Origin: Neisseriaceae bacterium CLB008
GTDB lineage: Bacteria; Pseudomonadota; Gammaproteobacteria; Burkholderiales; Neisseriaceae
DNA: 64,000 bases
Direction: 5' to 3'
Assembly (NCBI GenBank): GCA_041228285.1
Contig: CP166133.1
Location: 806,001-870,000, forward strand
This document shows, in pieces, positions 27,601 through 34,404 of this stretch. The notes beneath the pieces were generated by a model. That model searched no databases. It had not been told where the DNA came from and saw only the letters and a program-made list of their open reading frames with translations. Each line of letters starts with the position of its first letter. The first letter of the stretch is position 1. A program made the position numbers and the translations under genes.

Positions 27601-27994
27601 GCCCAATTGTATTGAAGGGGGCTTTGGCGCCACCCGTTTTTATCAGGCCTTACAGCCCAAGTATTCAGTCAACCTCGATCTGGGTACGCGCTTGATGAAT
27701 GATCGTCTGTCTATGGGCGTGCGCGGCATCTACCACAGCAGCGTCGACAGCAGTGCCTACGAAAAAATGATGCAGTCGGGCTTTGGCGACATCATGACCA
27801 CCACCGGCAAGCCCTACCACTGGCGTTCGGTCTTTTTAACCGACCTCTATGGCCGCTACGACGTCACCAAAAACGTCAGCGTCAATGTCGGCGTGACCAA
27901 CCTCACCAACCGCTATTACCTTGATCCCATGTCCAATGTGCCCACGCCGGGGCCTGGGCGCACGGTCACGTTTGGCCTCAAAGGCAGCTTTTAA
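24617..27994 (+). CDS. TonB-dependent outer-membrane receptor, probable hemophilin/heme receptor
   Basis: Outer-membrane receptor of 1125 residues, well above the usual 650-900. The GTG start is chosen because AAAGGA lies six bases before it and it gives a clean signal peptide (cut after AWA, residue 26). An ATG ten codons upstream is possible. A TonB box (DDVTV) lies at residues 43-47 of the mature region, then a plug with TPNIRGVTGKGRIPVTIDG, then a 22-strand-type barrel ending FGLKGSF. Large inserts between strands may contact a protein ligand. It heads the locus with the hemophilin and Slam genes; receptors of this kind (HphR) take heme from the secreted hemophore. Confidence 0.85.
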   Translation: MEKSALQPKLLALLMAGLSCYGQAWAVEPKTTAISQEQAEAIDDVTVIGKRLSQDEKGAAAVFRKNVANDYLGKDYLDRYQVNAAGDVLKGLNGVYNMNTRTAGGAITPNIRGVTGKGRIPVTIDGTEQTVDVWLNNYGVGDRNYVDPALFRSITVEKSPSLTRGMKPGVGGSIAIRTIEPSDIIPEGKSWGVQLSGELSNNATKSRSRLGEYLGWSDYRTLPGGATADGAGGGYDPYTNQITPQALLIDDDVAPKASGGSKFGDDKSGMLAAAFATEHVDGLIAYSHRNKGNYLAGSRGAGGYRSNPIYELDGCGAACQTADAFIPNMAKIYAPGGEVFNSGTETKTLLAKNNWQFGDGHKLGLQYMRNDIEFGEINPFQMTWELNFDEYNAYMADKRPPQQLQGINSKIKSDTYKLSYDFKPDDNPWVDLQFNLWRTQTRSQRHQSGGMNLASAKQDPMYDAWHWCNVRNRLPPGASAWAESCADVGAMWGFDANTSREDIIKDSYFPNDNGQYAVIAGALQQTKVTRSGADISNRFRLSDQLSMTVSADVQYEKLREQNLIRNSDDLFNMEGMVTGLTNMAGPRGGRRKEWGGSISFDWQPTAKLNVQAGLRYQKFWAFDDALDEARANKDPRYAFGGGRDIYISGVQLPYYELMGEEEAKDWDVVVKADQAGNAETFGSDAWHVAMDRRNELDKAFTEKYQYDNTYYNLAVKTNGNLALGNDERAYYKIKKFVVPYRNGKLDSSVVDITPEMLDRKVNNPQGQRGAFYEYLITDIYSKGGHCKPSQHNGQPLGDYETCKAEARKQIYRYDSRDNVAGVIQTPISEEQKWQRPQKLRGDAWAPMLALSYDVTEQQRLFARYAQMTRFPSIYEATATEVGVSDTITTPGMDLKPERSISWEVGYAFDFSPYVSALQYGDVRLTYFSNTIKNVLDTTADKRITQYDKKISKGLELQSRLDSGRFFASLGATYRLKQVTCDRDLAFSYDPYLRRVPNCIEGGFGATRFYQALQPKYSVNLDLGTRLMNDRLSMGVRGIYHSSVDSSAYEKMMQSGFGDIMTTTGKPYHWRSVFLTDLYGRYDVTKNVSVNVGVTNLTNRYYLDPMSNVPTPGPGRTVTFGLKGSF

Positions 27995-28072
27995 ACCATA
28001 ACGACATGCATGCCGGGGCAGGCTGAGCCTGACCACGGCGCTTATGAACACCTAGCCACCGCCGCCGTTTTT

Positions 28073-28096
28073 GCTGCGGCCCCTAAGGGCCGTGGC
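28073..28096 (+). other. Hairpin between receptor and hemophilin genes
   Basis: Ten-pair stem GCTGCGGCCC / GGGCCGTGGC with loop CTAA, two G-U pairs, 33 bp before the hemophilin ATG. No T run follows, so it looks more like an RNA stability or processing element than a terminator. Confidence 0.5.
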
Positions 28097-28128
28097 TTCA
28101 CTGCAAGACCTTAATAAAGGAAATCATC

Positions 28129-29034
28129 ATGACTAAAACCCTATTGGCCGTGGCCTTAATGTGTTCGTTCGGTGTGGCCTCGGCCGCGGTGGTAGAGGGC
28201 GACTCTTCGAGCAGCCATATTGTAACAGGCGTGTCTAGCGTGTTGCCGTTTGGCGCGGGCAAGGCGGGCATTGCGATTAATGGTTCGTTTAGCCTCAATT
28301 TGGCCGACGGCCCCATCAAACACATTCGCCAAAAATATGCCCAAACCCCGATCAACGCACAGGCCGACGCCAACGTGAATGGCCTGCTGAATCCGAAATA
28401 CCTCACCTTGAAAGACGTCAATCCTGTGGTTGGCCTGTTTAATAACCCTACTTTGGGGCAGGTGTGGTATGAGCAGCGCGCCCACAACACCGAGGTGTAC
28501 AGCATTCGCCAAATTGCCGATCCTGCCATTCCTTTGGCGCCGAAATTTGGCGGCTTGGTGATGGCTAAAGTGGCCGACCTGCCAGCTGACACGGCGGTGT
28601 ATTTCGGTGAGTGGGCACCGCGCGCAAGCGCGCCCAGTACCGGCTCTGATACCAATTTAAACTTGGCCAGCGCCGATCGAACCGTCTGGTACGTGGGGGA
28701 AAATCCAACCGGTAACACCACCGGTCTGGCTACGGCCACCTATGACGTGGTTGGTTTGAATCAGCATACGCCTGGGCAAAACGATGTGTACACCGGTGCT
28801 TTAACCGCTTCCTTCGGGACGGGCGCCACAGGCAAGATGGCAGGCCAATTAACCAGAGGTGCTGACAGCCTTAATTTTGCGAATACGGATATCCAGAACG
28901 CCACTGGGACGTTTAGCCGTGCAGCCGATGGCATTCAAGGACGCTTCTACGGTGCGGGCGCCGCGGCTCTGGCTGGGATTGCCGAGCGCGGTGGGGCCAG
29001 CGAGGCCATTGCTTTTGGCGGTAAAAAACGTTAA
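28129..29034 (+). CDS. Hemophilin-like secreted heme-binding protein (Slam substrate)
   Basis: Secreted protein of 301 residues. The signal peptide ends GVASA at about residue 19 and there is no lipobox, so it is predicted to be released rather than lipid-anchored. The N-terminal part resembles the heme-binding handle domain of hemophilins (HphA). The last 100 residues form a TbpB-like eight-stranded barrel ending in the signature GRFYGAGAAALAG...AIAFGGKKR that marks Slam clients. The Slam gene follows directly. Its job is to take heme outside the cell and hand it to the TonB receptor. Heme ligands cannot be assigned from sequence alone. Confidence 0.82.
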   Translation: MTKTLLAVALMCSFGVASAAVVEGDSSSSHIVTGVSSVLPFGAGKAGIAINGSFSLNLADGPIKHIRQKYAQTPINAQADANVNGLLNPKYLTLKDVNPVVGLFNNPTLGQVWYEQRAHNTEVYSIRQIADPAIPLAPKFGGLVMAKVADLPADTAVYFGEWAPRASAPSTGSDTNLNLASADRTVWYVGENPTGNTTGLATATYDVVGLNQHTPGQNDVYTGALTASFGTGATGKMAGQLTRGADSLNFANTDIQNATGTFSRAADGIQGRFYGAGAAALAGIAERGGASEAIAFGGKKR

Positions 29035-29049
29035 CCCCTAACCTCAGCC

Positions 29050-29076
29050 AGCCTAGCGGCCTAGGGCCGCTGGGCT
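29050..29076 (+). other. Strong hairpin between hemophilin and Slam genes
   Basis: Stem AGCCTAGCGGCC / GGCCGCTGGGCT, 12 pairs with one G-U and loop TAG, followed by TTT. It starts 16 bases after the hemophilin stop. It could act as a partial terminator or protect the 3' end of the hemophilin message. Confidence 0.65.
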
Positions 29077-29094
29077 TTAACCGCGATGATGCCC

Positions 29095-30555
29095 ATGAAG
29101 CGAATGCTTATTTGTTTGGCCTTGAGCCTGGTGGCGAGCGCCGCTCGGGCCGATGAGGATGACACCCGCCGCTTGCAGGATGAACTGAGCTGGCGGCTAC
29201 AGCAACAGCGCCAAAGCCAATGGCCGGCAGCCATGGACGGCGACGCCCAGCACATCACCATTGATGGCCAGCTGTATCGCGTCGGCGACGATGCCGAAGG
29301 CCTGGCGCGTGGGCTGTATTACGCCCTAAATACCCAACAATGGGCCAAGGTGACTGCGTTCCTAGCACGCTATCGCGCCTTGCCCGAGCATGAGCCACAG
29401 CTGGTGCTGTTGGCCGAAGGCCTGATGGCCCGCGCGCAGCATGCAGTGGGCTTGGCCATAGAAAAACTCCAGACAGCTCAGGCGATGGCGCCGGAAGACG
29501 TTCGTATCCAGCTAGAGCTGGCGCGGCTGTACACCGAAGACCATCAAAATCCAGAAGCGCTGGCGACGTTTGGCCAAGTCTTACAGCAAGACTTGCCGCC
29601 AGTGACGGCCGAGCTGGTAGAAAGCCATATGGATCACCTTAAAGAGCGGGATCAGTGGCATGGCTCGCTGAGCGTGGGCAGTGGCTACAACAATAATGTG
29701 AATCAAGCCAAGGGCGGCAGTAGCTGTGCCGCTTACTTGGGTACAGAGTGCTGGCTGTATCAGCGCCTGCCAGAAGCGCAGGGCGCTATGTTTCAGCGTT
29801 ATCAGCTGGCCTTAAGTAAACAGTGGTCTATGGGCGGACACCACAGCTGGGTGTTTAAGCCTTTAGCCTATGGCACCAAGTATCAGCTGTCCGCGGCCAC
29901 TGACGGTACGGCCCAGCGCTACAGCGACCACACCACGGTTGTGGCCGCGGGCTATCGCTATGCTGATGCCCGCAGCAGCTACACGGTCACACCGGTTCTG
30001 GAGCACTATTTTCGGGGTGGCCATACCCATTACTGGGCGTTTGGCTTGGAGGCAGAGTGGTCACGCGAGCTGGGTCAAGGCTGGCGGGTTAATGCTCAGG
30101 CGCGAGCCAAGCGGGTGCGCTACGCCGGCCAAGAGCGTCAGTGGTACGCCGACTATAGTCAATACACCGCAGGGGTGGGCGTGAACCATGCATTTTCCAG
30201 CCAGGCTGGCTGGTTTTTAAGCGCCGATGTCGAACGTAAAAAATACCCTTTGGCCCTGTCCAGCAGCAAGGAAATTCTGTTGCGCAGCGGCGGTTACAAG
30301 CTGTTTGACGGCGGCTATTACGTGAATGCGCTGGCCCTGCATCGGCGCAGCGACTACGACGCCTATGCGCCCATGTTAGACGTGCGTCGGCAAGACCGAC
30401 AAACCCTGTTGATGGCCTCTGTCGGGGTACTCAAATGGCGCTATCGCAACGTTTACCCAGAGCTACAGCTTAAGCGCGTGGTCAACCACAGCAACAGCCA
30501 GTTTTATGGCTACAGCCAAAATGAACTCAGCCTGAACCTACGCCACAATTTTTAA
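29095..30555 (+). CDS. Slam-type outer-membrane secretion protein (type XI secretion)
   Basis: Outer-membrane protein of about 486 residues. A signal peptide ends SAARA at about residue 19. Residues 70-180 form TPR-like helices (LVLLAEGLMARAQHAVGLA). From about residue 190 a 14-strand DUF560 barrel begins (GSLSVGSGYNNNVNQAKGGS) and ends in the typical terminal SLNLRHNF. Slam proteins move TbpB-like and hemophilin-like clients to the surface. The preceding gene is the obvious client. The start is the ATG giving MKRMLI; another ATG lies three codons upstream, and neither has a clear binding site. Confidence 0.88.
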   Translation: MKRMLICLALSLVASAARADEDDTRRLQDELSWRLQQQRQSQWPAAMDGDAQHITIDGQLYRVGDDAEGLARGLYYALNTQQWAKVTAFLARYRALPEHEPQLVLLAEGLMARAQHAVGLAIEKLQTAQAMAPEDVRIQLELARLYTEDHQNPEALATFGQVLQQDLPPVTAELVESHMDHLKERDQWHGSLSVGSGYNNNVNQAKGGSSCAAYLGTECWLYQRLPEAQGAMFQRYQLALSKQWSMGGHHSWVFKPLAYGTKYQLSAATDGTAQRYSDHTTVVAAGYRYADARSSYTVTPVLEHYFRGGHTHYWAFGLEAEWSRELGQGWRVNAQARAKRVRYAGQERQWYADYSQYTAGVGVNHAFSSQAGWFLSADVERKKYPLALSSSKEILLRSGGYKLFDGGYYVNALALHRRSDYDAYAPMLDVRRQDRQTLLMASVGVLKWRYRNVYPELQLKRVVNHSNSQFYGYSQNELSLNLRHNF

Positions 30556-30581
30556 CCACTCACCAAAAATAAGGAGCAGTC

Positions 30582-31031
30582 ATGCACCAATATTATCCCA
30601 TCCTATTAACCCTGCATTTGTTTGGGGCCTTGATGTTTATCGGCGCCGTGTTCTTTGAAGTGCTGATTTTAGAAGGCGTGCGTAAAAAAGTATCGCCTCG
30701 TTTTATGGACGCTGTGGAAGGCGCCGTCGGCAATCGCGCCCGTCAGGTCATGCCGTGGGCGCTGCTGGTGCTTTACAGTGCCGGCATTGGCATGGTGTGG
30801 CTCAATTATTTACCGGCCTTGGCCGATTTTAGAAATTCTAGCTTTGGGCTGCTGTTGGGCATCAAAATCCTCATCGCCATCAGCGTGTTTGGCCATTTTT
30901 GCACCGCCATGTATTTGCGCAGTAAGGGCAAACTCAGAGGCCTGTACTTTAAGCGGCTGCATCAGAGCGTGTTCACCCACATGGTGTGCATTGTGATTCT
31001 GGCCAAGGCCATGTTTTATTGGGTGTGGTAG
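30582..31031 (+). CDS. CopD-like four-helix inner-membrane protein
   Basis: Integral membrane protein of 149 residues with four helices. Possible metal or heme ligands inside or near helices are His12 (LTLHLFGALMF), a His in FGHFCTAM, and His residues in LHQSVFTHMV. It resembles the CopD copper-resistance group and, more remotely, HemJ. It sits 26 bp after the Slam gene with a good SD (AAGGAG), so it is co-transcribed. A role in heme handling at the inner membrane is inferred from context only. Confidence 0.65.
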   Translation: MHQYYPILLTLHLFGALMFIGAVFFEVLILEGVRKKVSPRFMDAVEGAVGNRARQVMPWALLVLYSAGIGMVWLNYLPALADFRNSSFGLLLGIKILIAISVFGHFCTAMYLRSKGKLRGLYFKRLHQSVFTHMVCIVILAKAMFYWVW

Positions 31032-31048
31032 GCAGATATTGCACCAAT

Positions 31049-31067
31049 CTTATTGAGAATCATTTAC
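31049..31067 (+). promoter_or_regulatory. Fur-like box before the two-component genes
   Basis: CTTATTGAGAATCATTTAC matches the Fur consensus at 13 of 19 positions with an intact AATCATT core. It lies 15 bp before the sensor kinase ATG and 18 bp after the CopD-like gene. Confidence 0.55.
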
Positions 31068-31081
31068 AATAAGGATTTTTC

Positions 31082-32935
31082 ATGCCCTTTATGTCTGCTT
31101 TCATGCCTTTGCCTACGCGCGCCTGGCGCCGCTGGCCGCCGCGCTTACGCTTACACAGCCTCAGCGCCAAACTGCTGCTCACCATTGTGCTGTGGGCGCT
31201 GTGCGTGCTGTCGTTTGTCAGCATGACGGTGTCGATTACCTGGCAGCTGGAAGACCGCGGCGTGGCGATTAACCAAATGGGGGTTTTGAGTAAAGAGGTG
31301 TATCGTCTGGTGGCCTTGCAGGCTCAGCCTCAGCAGGTGCAGGCCTTAGCCCAGCAGCGTTTGACGGTGTTGGCGAGCTGGCAGAGGTTGCAGCAGCCAC
31401 AGGCCACGTTGAGCGTTGTGGCGCCCTTAGGTCCACCGTTGCAACGCCTATTGGCCGAGCTGGCTGCGCCGACTGAGGTTTCCAGCGTAGCCTTGATGCG
31501 TGAGGCCGATGTGTTGACGGCCTTAATTAACCAACAGGCCAACCGTATTGAGGCCGCCAATACCGACAGCATTCAGCAATTGCGCATCATTCGAATGGGG
31601 TTGATGGCGCTGATTTTAGGATCGGCCTTATTGAGTTTTTTCTTGCTGCGGCGGCTGGTGTTGACGCCGTTGAAAACCCTGAATCAAGGCATTCATGATG
31701 TGACCGCTGGGCATTTGCGCACCCAGCTGTATCGGCGCGGTCACGATGAGTTTGACGCTGTGTTTGAAGGCTTTAACCAAATGGCAGCTAATTTACAGGA
31801 CATGTATGCCCATCTAGAAGACAAAGTGGCCAGTAAAACCGAAGCGCTGGCGCGGCAAAAGCATGATTGGGCCATGCTGTACCAAATCACGTCGTATTTG
31901 CATCAGCATGACTTTGGCCCCGAGGTGGTGGCCCAGTTTTTGGCGCGCACCTTGCCGCTGATGGGCAGTAGCCGAGGCGCCGTGTTTTGGCTCACGCCAG
32001 CTGGGCTGCGCCTAGGCTGCGCGCAAGGGTTGAATGCAGGGCTGCTGGCGCAGCTACAGTCGCGTCTTGGATCGTGCAAAGTGGTCAGCCTGCGCGCCGA
32101 GCTGGTGCTTAGTGAGGGCGCTGATGGCGTGACGCTGGTGCTGCTGCCCTTGGGGCACAGGCAGGCCAGCCAAGGTTATCTGGCGGTGGCGCTTCAGAAT
32201 GGCCAGAAGCCTGCGGCGGCGGATGAGCGGCTGCTGCAGCTTTTGGGCAGCCAGCTGGCCATCGCCAAAGAAAATGCCCGTTTGGCCAGCCAACAGCAGC
32301 AGCACGCTGTTTTGAGCGAACGTAATCTGATGGCGCAAAAGCTACACGACAGCATTGCTCAATCGCTGTCGTTTCTCGGCATTCAGTTTCAGATTTTACA
32401 AAAAAGCCCGCTGCTGGCGCAGCAGTTGTCGCTGCAGGCCAACCTGACCTTGATTCAAAACGGCATCCAGCACTGCTATGAAGATGTTCGTGAACTATTG
32501 AGTAATTTTCGCACTCGTTTGAGCGAGCTGAGCCTGACCGAAGCCATTGAGGGCGTCATCGAGCGCTATCAGCAACGCATTGGCGTGCCGATCGAAACCT
32601 ATGTGCTCAGCGATGAATTGAGCCTGAATGCACAGCAGCAGATTCAAGTGATTTTTATTTTGCAAGAAGCCCTGTCTAATATCGGCAAACACGCTCAGGC
32701 GCAGTCTATATCGGTGCTGATAGAAGACGATGGGGCCTTTAAAATGAGCATCGTCGACGACGGCCTCGGCTTTGACCGACAAAAAGTGGCGGCGCAGGCC
32801 GAAGCGCAGGGCCATCATATTGGTCTGGCCATCATGCAAGAGCGCGCCGATAAAATTGGCGCCCACATTGACATTGTGTCGCAGCCTCGATGCGGCACCC
32901 AAATTCATTTCACCATTCCTGCTTCTGAAAGATAG
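31082..32935 (+). CDS. NarX/NarQ-like sensor histidine kinase with degenerate P-box
   Basis: Membrane sensor kinase of 617 residues. Helix 1 is at about 30-52 and helix 2 at about 176-196, with a helical periplasmic domain between. Next come HAMP (about 196-250), a GAF-like region (about 270-400), HisKA_3 with phospho-acceptor His near 421 (AQKLHDSIAQSL) and HATPase_c with DDGLGFD. The region around 59-76 aligns with the NarX P-box: the AIN, G-L and YRL positions are kept, but the central residues are SKEV instead of RMQS. The nitrate-binding Arg is therefore missing. The response regulator follows after 6 bp. Gonococcal NarQ is known to be ligand-insensitive, so this may be a relative. Confidence 0.85.
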   Translation: MPFMSAFMPLPTRAWRRWPPRLRLHSLSAKLLLTIVLWALCVLSFVSMTVSITWQLEDRGVAINQMGVLSKEVYRLVALQAQPQQVQALAQQRLTVLASWQRLQQPQATLSVVAPLGPPLQRLLAELAAPTEVSSVALMREADVLTALINQQANRIEAANTDSIQQLRIIRMGLMALILGSALLSFFLLRRLVLTPLKTLNQGIHDVTAGHLRTQLYRRGHDEFDAVFEGFNQMAANLQDMYAHLEDKVASKTEALARQKHDWAMLYQITSYLHQHDFGPEVVAQFLARTLPLMGSSRGAVFWLTPAGLRLGCAQGLNAGLLAQLQSRLGSCKVVSLRAELVLSEGADGVTLVLLPLGHRQASQGYLAVALQNGQKPAAADERLLQLLGSQLAIAKENARLASQQQQHAVLSERNLMAQKLHDSIAQSLSFLGIQFQILQKSPLLAQQLSLQANLTLIQNGIQHCYEDVRELLSNFRTRLSELSLTEAIEGVIERYQQRIGVPIETYVLSDELSLNAQQQIQVIFILQEALSNIGKHAQAQSISVLIEDDGAFKMSIVDDGLGFDRQKVAAQAEAQGHHIGLAIMQERADKIGAHIDIVSQPRCGTQIHFTIPASER

Positions 32936-32941
32936 ATTCGT

Positions 32942-33598
32942 ATGCCGCAAAAGCCTGTACACGTTTTATTGGTTGATGACCACGCCCTGTTTCGACAGGG
33001 GCTTAGCTTTTTGTTGACGCAGGTGGCCGAATTTACCGTGGTGGGGATGGGCACCGATGGCCTGGAAGGGGTGAAGCTGGCCAAGCAGTGCCGCCCTGAT
33101 GTGGTGCTGCTGGATTTAGACATGCCATTGATGAATGGCTTAGAGGCGCTGGCGCAGATGTTGAATCATCAGCCTAGCTTGCCGGTGCTGATGCTGACCA
33201 TTTCTGAAGATGCGGCCGATTTACAAAAATGCATGGCGCTGGGGGCTATGGGCTATGTGTTGAAAAACGTGGACACTGAGTTTTTGATCGCGGCCATCCA
33301 TCAAGCCATGGCGGGTGAGCGAGTGGTGTCGCAGGCGATCAGCATGAAGCTTCTGGCGCCTAAACTAGGCGCCGCGCCGCCGGCCCAGCAGATGGATTGG
33401 GCGAGCCTGACGCAAAGGGAGCGTGAGGTACTGGGCTATATTGCCAAAGGCATCAGCAATAAAATCATTGCGGATCAGATGAGTCTGTCGGAAAACACGG
33501 TCAAAGTGCATGTGCAAAACATCCTCAGAAAGTTAAACCTACGCAGCCGCGTGCAGGCAGCGATCGCGGCCAACCAGCATGAGGCGCATGGGGGATGA
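32942..33598 (+). CDS. NarL/NarP-family response regulator
   Basis: DNA-binding response regulator of 218 residues. The receiver has the acidic pair Asp12-Asp13, phospho-acceptor Asp58 (VVLLDLDMP) and the conserved Lys in GYVLKNV. The LuxR-type helix-turn-helix occupies about residues 155-210 (LTQREREVLGYIAKG, then SENTVKVHVQNILRKL). It is paired with the kinase encoded just upstream. Targets cannot be read from the sequence. Confidence 0.9.
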   Translation: MPQKPVHVLLVDDHALFRQGLSFLLTQVAEFTVVGMGTDGLEGVKLAKQCRPDVVLLDLDMPLMNGLEALAQMLNHQPSLPVLMLTISEDAADLQKCMALGAMGYVLKNVDTEFLIAAIHQAMAGERVVSQAISMKLLAPKLGAAPPAQQMDWASLTQREREVLGYIAKGISNKIIADQMSLSENTVKVHVQNILRKLNLRSRVQAAIAANQHEAHGG

Positions 33599-33613
33599 GG
33601 CAGCGCTAATACA

Positions 33614-33650
33614 AAAAAAGAACCCTGCCTAGCGGCTGCTGGGCAGGGTT
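33614..33650 (-). terminator. Terminator facing the yceI transcript
   Basis: Nine-pair stem AACCCTGCC / GGCAGGGTT. On the minus strand a run of seven T follows within three bases. On the plus strand it also ends the response regulator gene, though with only three T. Confidence 0.75.
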
Positions 33651-33702
33651 TAAACCACATTGAAGATGGTGAAACTTAAAGTTCAAAGCTCAGGCGATGC
33701 TG

Positions 33703-33846
33703 ATTTAGCCGGATTGAGTTTTGCATCAGTGCTGATGTAGACCTCGCTTTATTTAGCTAGATTGAGTTCTGCACCAGTGCTGATATAGACCTCGCTTTAT
33801 TTAGCCGGATTGAGTTCTGCATCAATACTGATGTAGACCTCATCTG
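33703..33846 (-). repeat. Three 48-bp tandem repeats over the yceI 3' end
   Basis: Units 33703-33750, 33751-33798 and 33799-33846. Units 1 and 2 agree at 43 of 48 positions. Unit 3 codes for the last 16 residues of YceI. Because 48 is divisible by three, units 2 and 1 repeat the same frame after the stop; unit 2 has its own TAA and unit 1 ends in TCA. Confidence 0.9.
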
Positions 33847-34369
33847 CAACAGCCGGCAAGAAGGTGGTCATGCCCCATTGGCTGCGCTTGATCACGGTGG
33901 TGGCTTTAAAGCCAATCGTGTCTAACTTAGTCAGTGGGCTGACTTCGTGCTTGTTGAGGGTGACGTCTAGGATGACCGGCTTGGTCACGCCCAGCAGGGT
34001 CAAATTGCCTTCAACGGTGGCTTTGTTGCCGCCTTTAGGGGTGTATTTGCTGCTCACAAACGTCATGGTTGGAAATTTAGCCGCATTAAAAAAGTCGGCG
34101 TTCAGCAAATGTTCATCACGGGCTTTCCAGTCGCTGTCTAGGCTGTTCACGTCGATGGTGAAGTTGATTTTAGTCTGGGCCGGTTTGGCTGGGTCATAAT
34201 CAACGGTGCCTTTATGGGCTTTGAATTGGCCATAAGTAGTGGAATAGCCCATATGGTCGATGGTAAAGCCAATGCGGGTGTGGGAGGCGTCTAAAGCCCA
34301 TGGCGCGGCCTGAGCGGCCAAGGGTAGGGCAAATAAGAGGCCAAGAGCGTATTTTTTAAGCGTCAACAT
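33797..34369 (-). CDS. yceI: YceI-family periplasmic protein
   Basis: Periplasmic lipocalin-like protein of 190 residues. The signal peptide ends LPLAAQA (about residue 21) and the mature protein opens APWALDASHTRIGFTIDHMG. The family segments AKFPTMTFVSSKYTPKG and SQWGMTTFLPAVADEV are present. YceI-like barrels bind polyisoprenoid-type lipids such as ubiquinone-8. It lies 35 bp downstream of pirin in the same direction. Its last 16 codons are repeated twice in frame beyond the stop, so any read-through would add near copies of the C-terminus. Confidence 0.92.
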   Translation of the reverse strand: MLTLKKYALGLLFALPLAAQAAPWALDASHTRIGFTIDHMGYSTTYGQFKAHKGTVDYDPAKPAQTKINFTIDVNSLDSDWKARDEHLLNADFFNAAKFPTMTFVSSKYTPKGGNKATVEGNLTLLGVTKPVILDVTLNKHEVSPLTKLDTIGFKATTVIKRSQWGMTTFLPAVADEVYISIDAELNPAK

Positions 34370-34404
34370 AGTGTTTCCTTTATATGAGATTAAATAACTT
34401 AAAA

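Noticed and set aside
30582-31031. Identification as HemJ protoporphyrinogen oxidase
   Set aside because: The length and four helices fit, but the conserved HemJ sequence near the first His is not seen. CopD-like is a safer description.
33614-33650. Terminator of the response regulator on the plus strand
   Set aside because: Only three T follow on the plus strand; the T run is on the minus strand, so it is assigned to yceI with only a possible role for the plus strand.
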